In this document: positions 63,644 to 64,000 of the stretch, piece by piece
Position numbering within the stretch: position 1 is the first letter of the stretch
How the letters are laid out: each line of letters begins with the position of its first letter
Notes under the pieces: model-generated
Databases searched by the model: none
Told to the model about the DNA's origin: nothing
Seen by the model: only the letters and a program-made list of their open reading frames with translations
Position numbers and translations under genes: made by a program
Assembly (NCBI GenBank): GCA_013396995.1
Contig: VWZP01002845.1
Span: forward strand, 5,844,308-5,908,307
DNA from: Dicaeum eximium
Lineage: Eukaryota; Chordata; Aves; Passeriformes; Dicaeidae
Length of the DNA stretch: 64,000 nt
Direction of reading: 5' to 3'

Positions 63644-63971
63644 ACCGCGCGGCTCCGGGCACCGGCGAGGGGCCGAGGCCGGCGGGAGGACTCGCAACAA
63701 AGCTGAGGCGAGAGGGCCCGAGGAGCTCAGCCCGGGCCAGCGGAGCATAGCCAGCTGCTCCGGAGCGACCCACCGGCGCCCCCGCCGCGGCCGGGAGGAG
63801 AAAGGGGCTCCCGCAGGGCAGCGCCGGGATTATCCCCGCGGGCTGGAGACCGCTAAAAAGCGGCTGCTCCCGCTCCGAGCTCCTCGCAGGCGGGGAAAGG
63901 ACGCTCTGAGCGCCGCCGCCCGCCCTCCTGCCCACCGGCTGCGGGGGCCTGGAGAGGAGCCCCGCACCCAC

Positions 63972-64000
63972 CTGGCGCCGCGCTCCGTCCCCTCCCGCTC
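63972..64000 (-). other. WASF3: WASF3 exon 1 (non-coding), 3' end only, inferred
   Basis: The minus strand reads CGGCGCCAG|GTGGGTGCGG, a strong donor at the G/C-rich end of the island with GT at 63971-63970. Exon 2 holds only ten UTR bases, so an upstream 5' UTR exon is required. This is the best donor I found in the island. The exon would continue past the window edge. Confidence 0.5.

Larger units (their letters stand above)
22714..63971 (-). other. WASF3 intron 1 (about 41.3 kb), inferred
   Basis: The 3' end is the acceptor before exon 2 at 22713. The 5' end is the inferred donor GCCAG|GTGGGT with GT at 63971-63970. The intron carries the LTRs, several CR1 copies, a poly(A) tract and part of a CpG island, each listed separately. 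I see nothing assignable in 22714-23444, 23886-26044, 26640-39109, 39521-40439, 40736-46734, 47177-50394 and 52976-63236, apart from the small items given below. Confidence 0.7.
63313..64000. promoter_or_regulatory. CpG island at the 5' end of WASF3
   Basis: A sharp change from A/T-rich intron to very G/C-rich, CpG-dense DNA, with GC boxes such as GGGGCGGGG at about 63318 and GGGGGCGG near 63459. A single N is at 63631. Vertebrate islands of this kind mark promoters, and this is the only one in the window, upstream of the WASF3 start codon in the right orientation. The transcription start probably lies at or beyond 64000. Open frames here on both strands come from the low stop density of G/C-rich DNA. 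Confidence 0.8.

Noticed and set aside
63371..63971. Overlapping open frames of 101-192 codons on both strands in the CpG island
   Set aside because: G/C-rich DNA has few stop codons. The compositions are low-complexity Ala/Pro/Gly/Arg, the frames cross an N, and the 192-codon frame ends in a poor context with no homology that I recognise.
1..64000. tRNA, rRNA, snRNA genes, CRISPR arrays or bacterial-type operons
   Set aside because: I saw no cloverleaf with A and B boxes, no spaced repeats and no prokaryotic gene layout. The window is an intron-rich vertebrate gene.

Overview
The window is vertebrate nuclear DNA, almost certainly from a bird. It carries CR1-type LINE fragments in both orientations, two avian-style retroviral solo LTRs, and no mammalian SINEs. 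One protein-coding gene fills it: WASF3 (WAVE3), on the minus strand. All eight coding exons can be placed at GT/AG junctions with consistent reading phase. They join to 1494 nt, giving 497 residues plus a stop, against 502 in human WASF3.

Layout from left to right, which is 3' to 5' for the gene: 1-1954 is 3' UTR and/or downstream flank. 1955-2112 is the last coding exon (end of the WH2/V motif, then C and A regions). 2835-3190 and 4811-5074 are the proline-rich exons. 7621-7796 and 12290-12407 hold the basic region. 12822-12975 and 16388-16522 belong to the WAVE homology domain. 22571-22713 is the exon with the start codon. A 41-kb first intron follows and runs to a GC-rich, CpG-rich island at about 63.3-64.0 kb. 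A strong donor at 63972/63971 suggests that the non-coding first exon lies at the window edge, with the promoter and transcription start beyond it.

Introns hold most of the sequence and are largely A/T-rich DNA with nothing recognisable. Clear repeats are old CR1 3' ends near 15.2, 17.2-17.7, 18.8, 21.3, 39.1, 40.4, 46.7 and 50.4 kb, and a longer broken CR1 with reverse transcriptase remnants at about 51.4-53.0 kb. There is a plus-strand solo LTR at 23445-23885 and a minus-strand solo LTR at 26045-26639 with an exact 5-bp target duplication. A less certain LTR-like segment lies at about 50.9-51.4 kb. A pure run of 76 A sits just outside the CpG island, and one N lies inside it.

I found no RNA genes, CRISPR arrays, operons or other protein genes, and nothing that looks like a new multi-gene system. 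The points worth a second look are small: an unusual splice donor, a possible cryptic 91-bp exon in intron 1, two hairpins or palindromes, the LTR pair, and the poly(A)/G-quadruplex structure at the promoter end.
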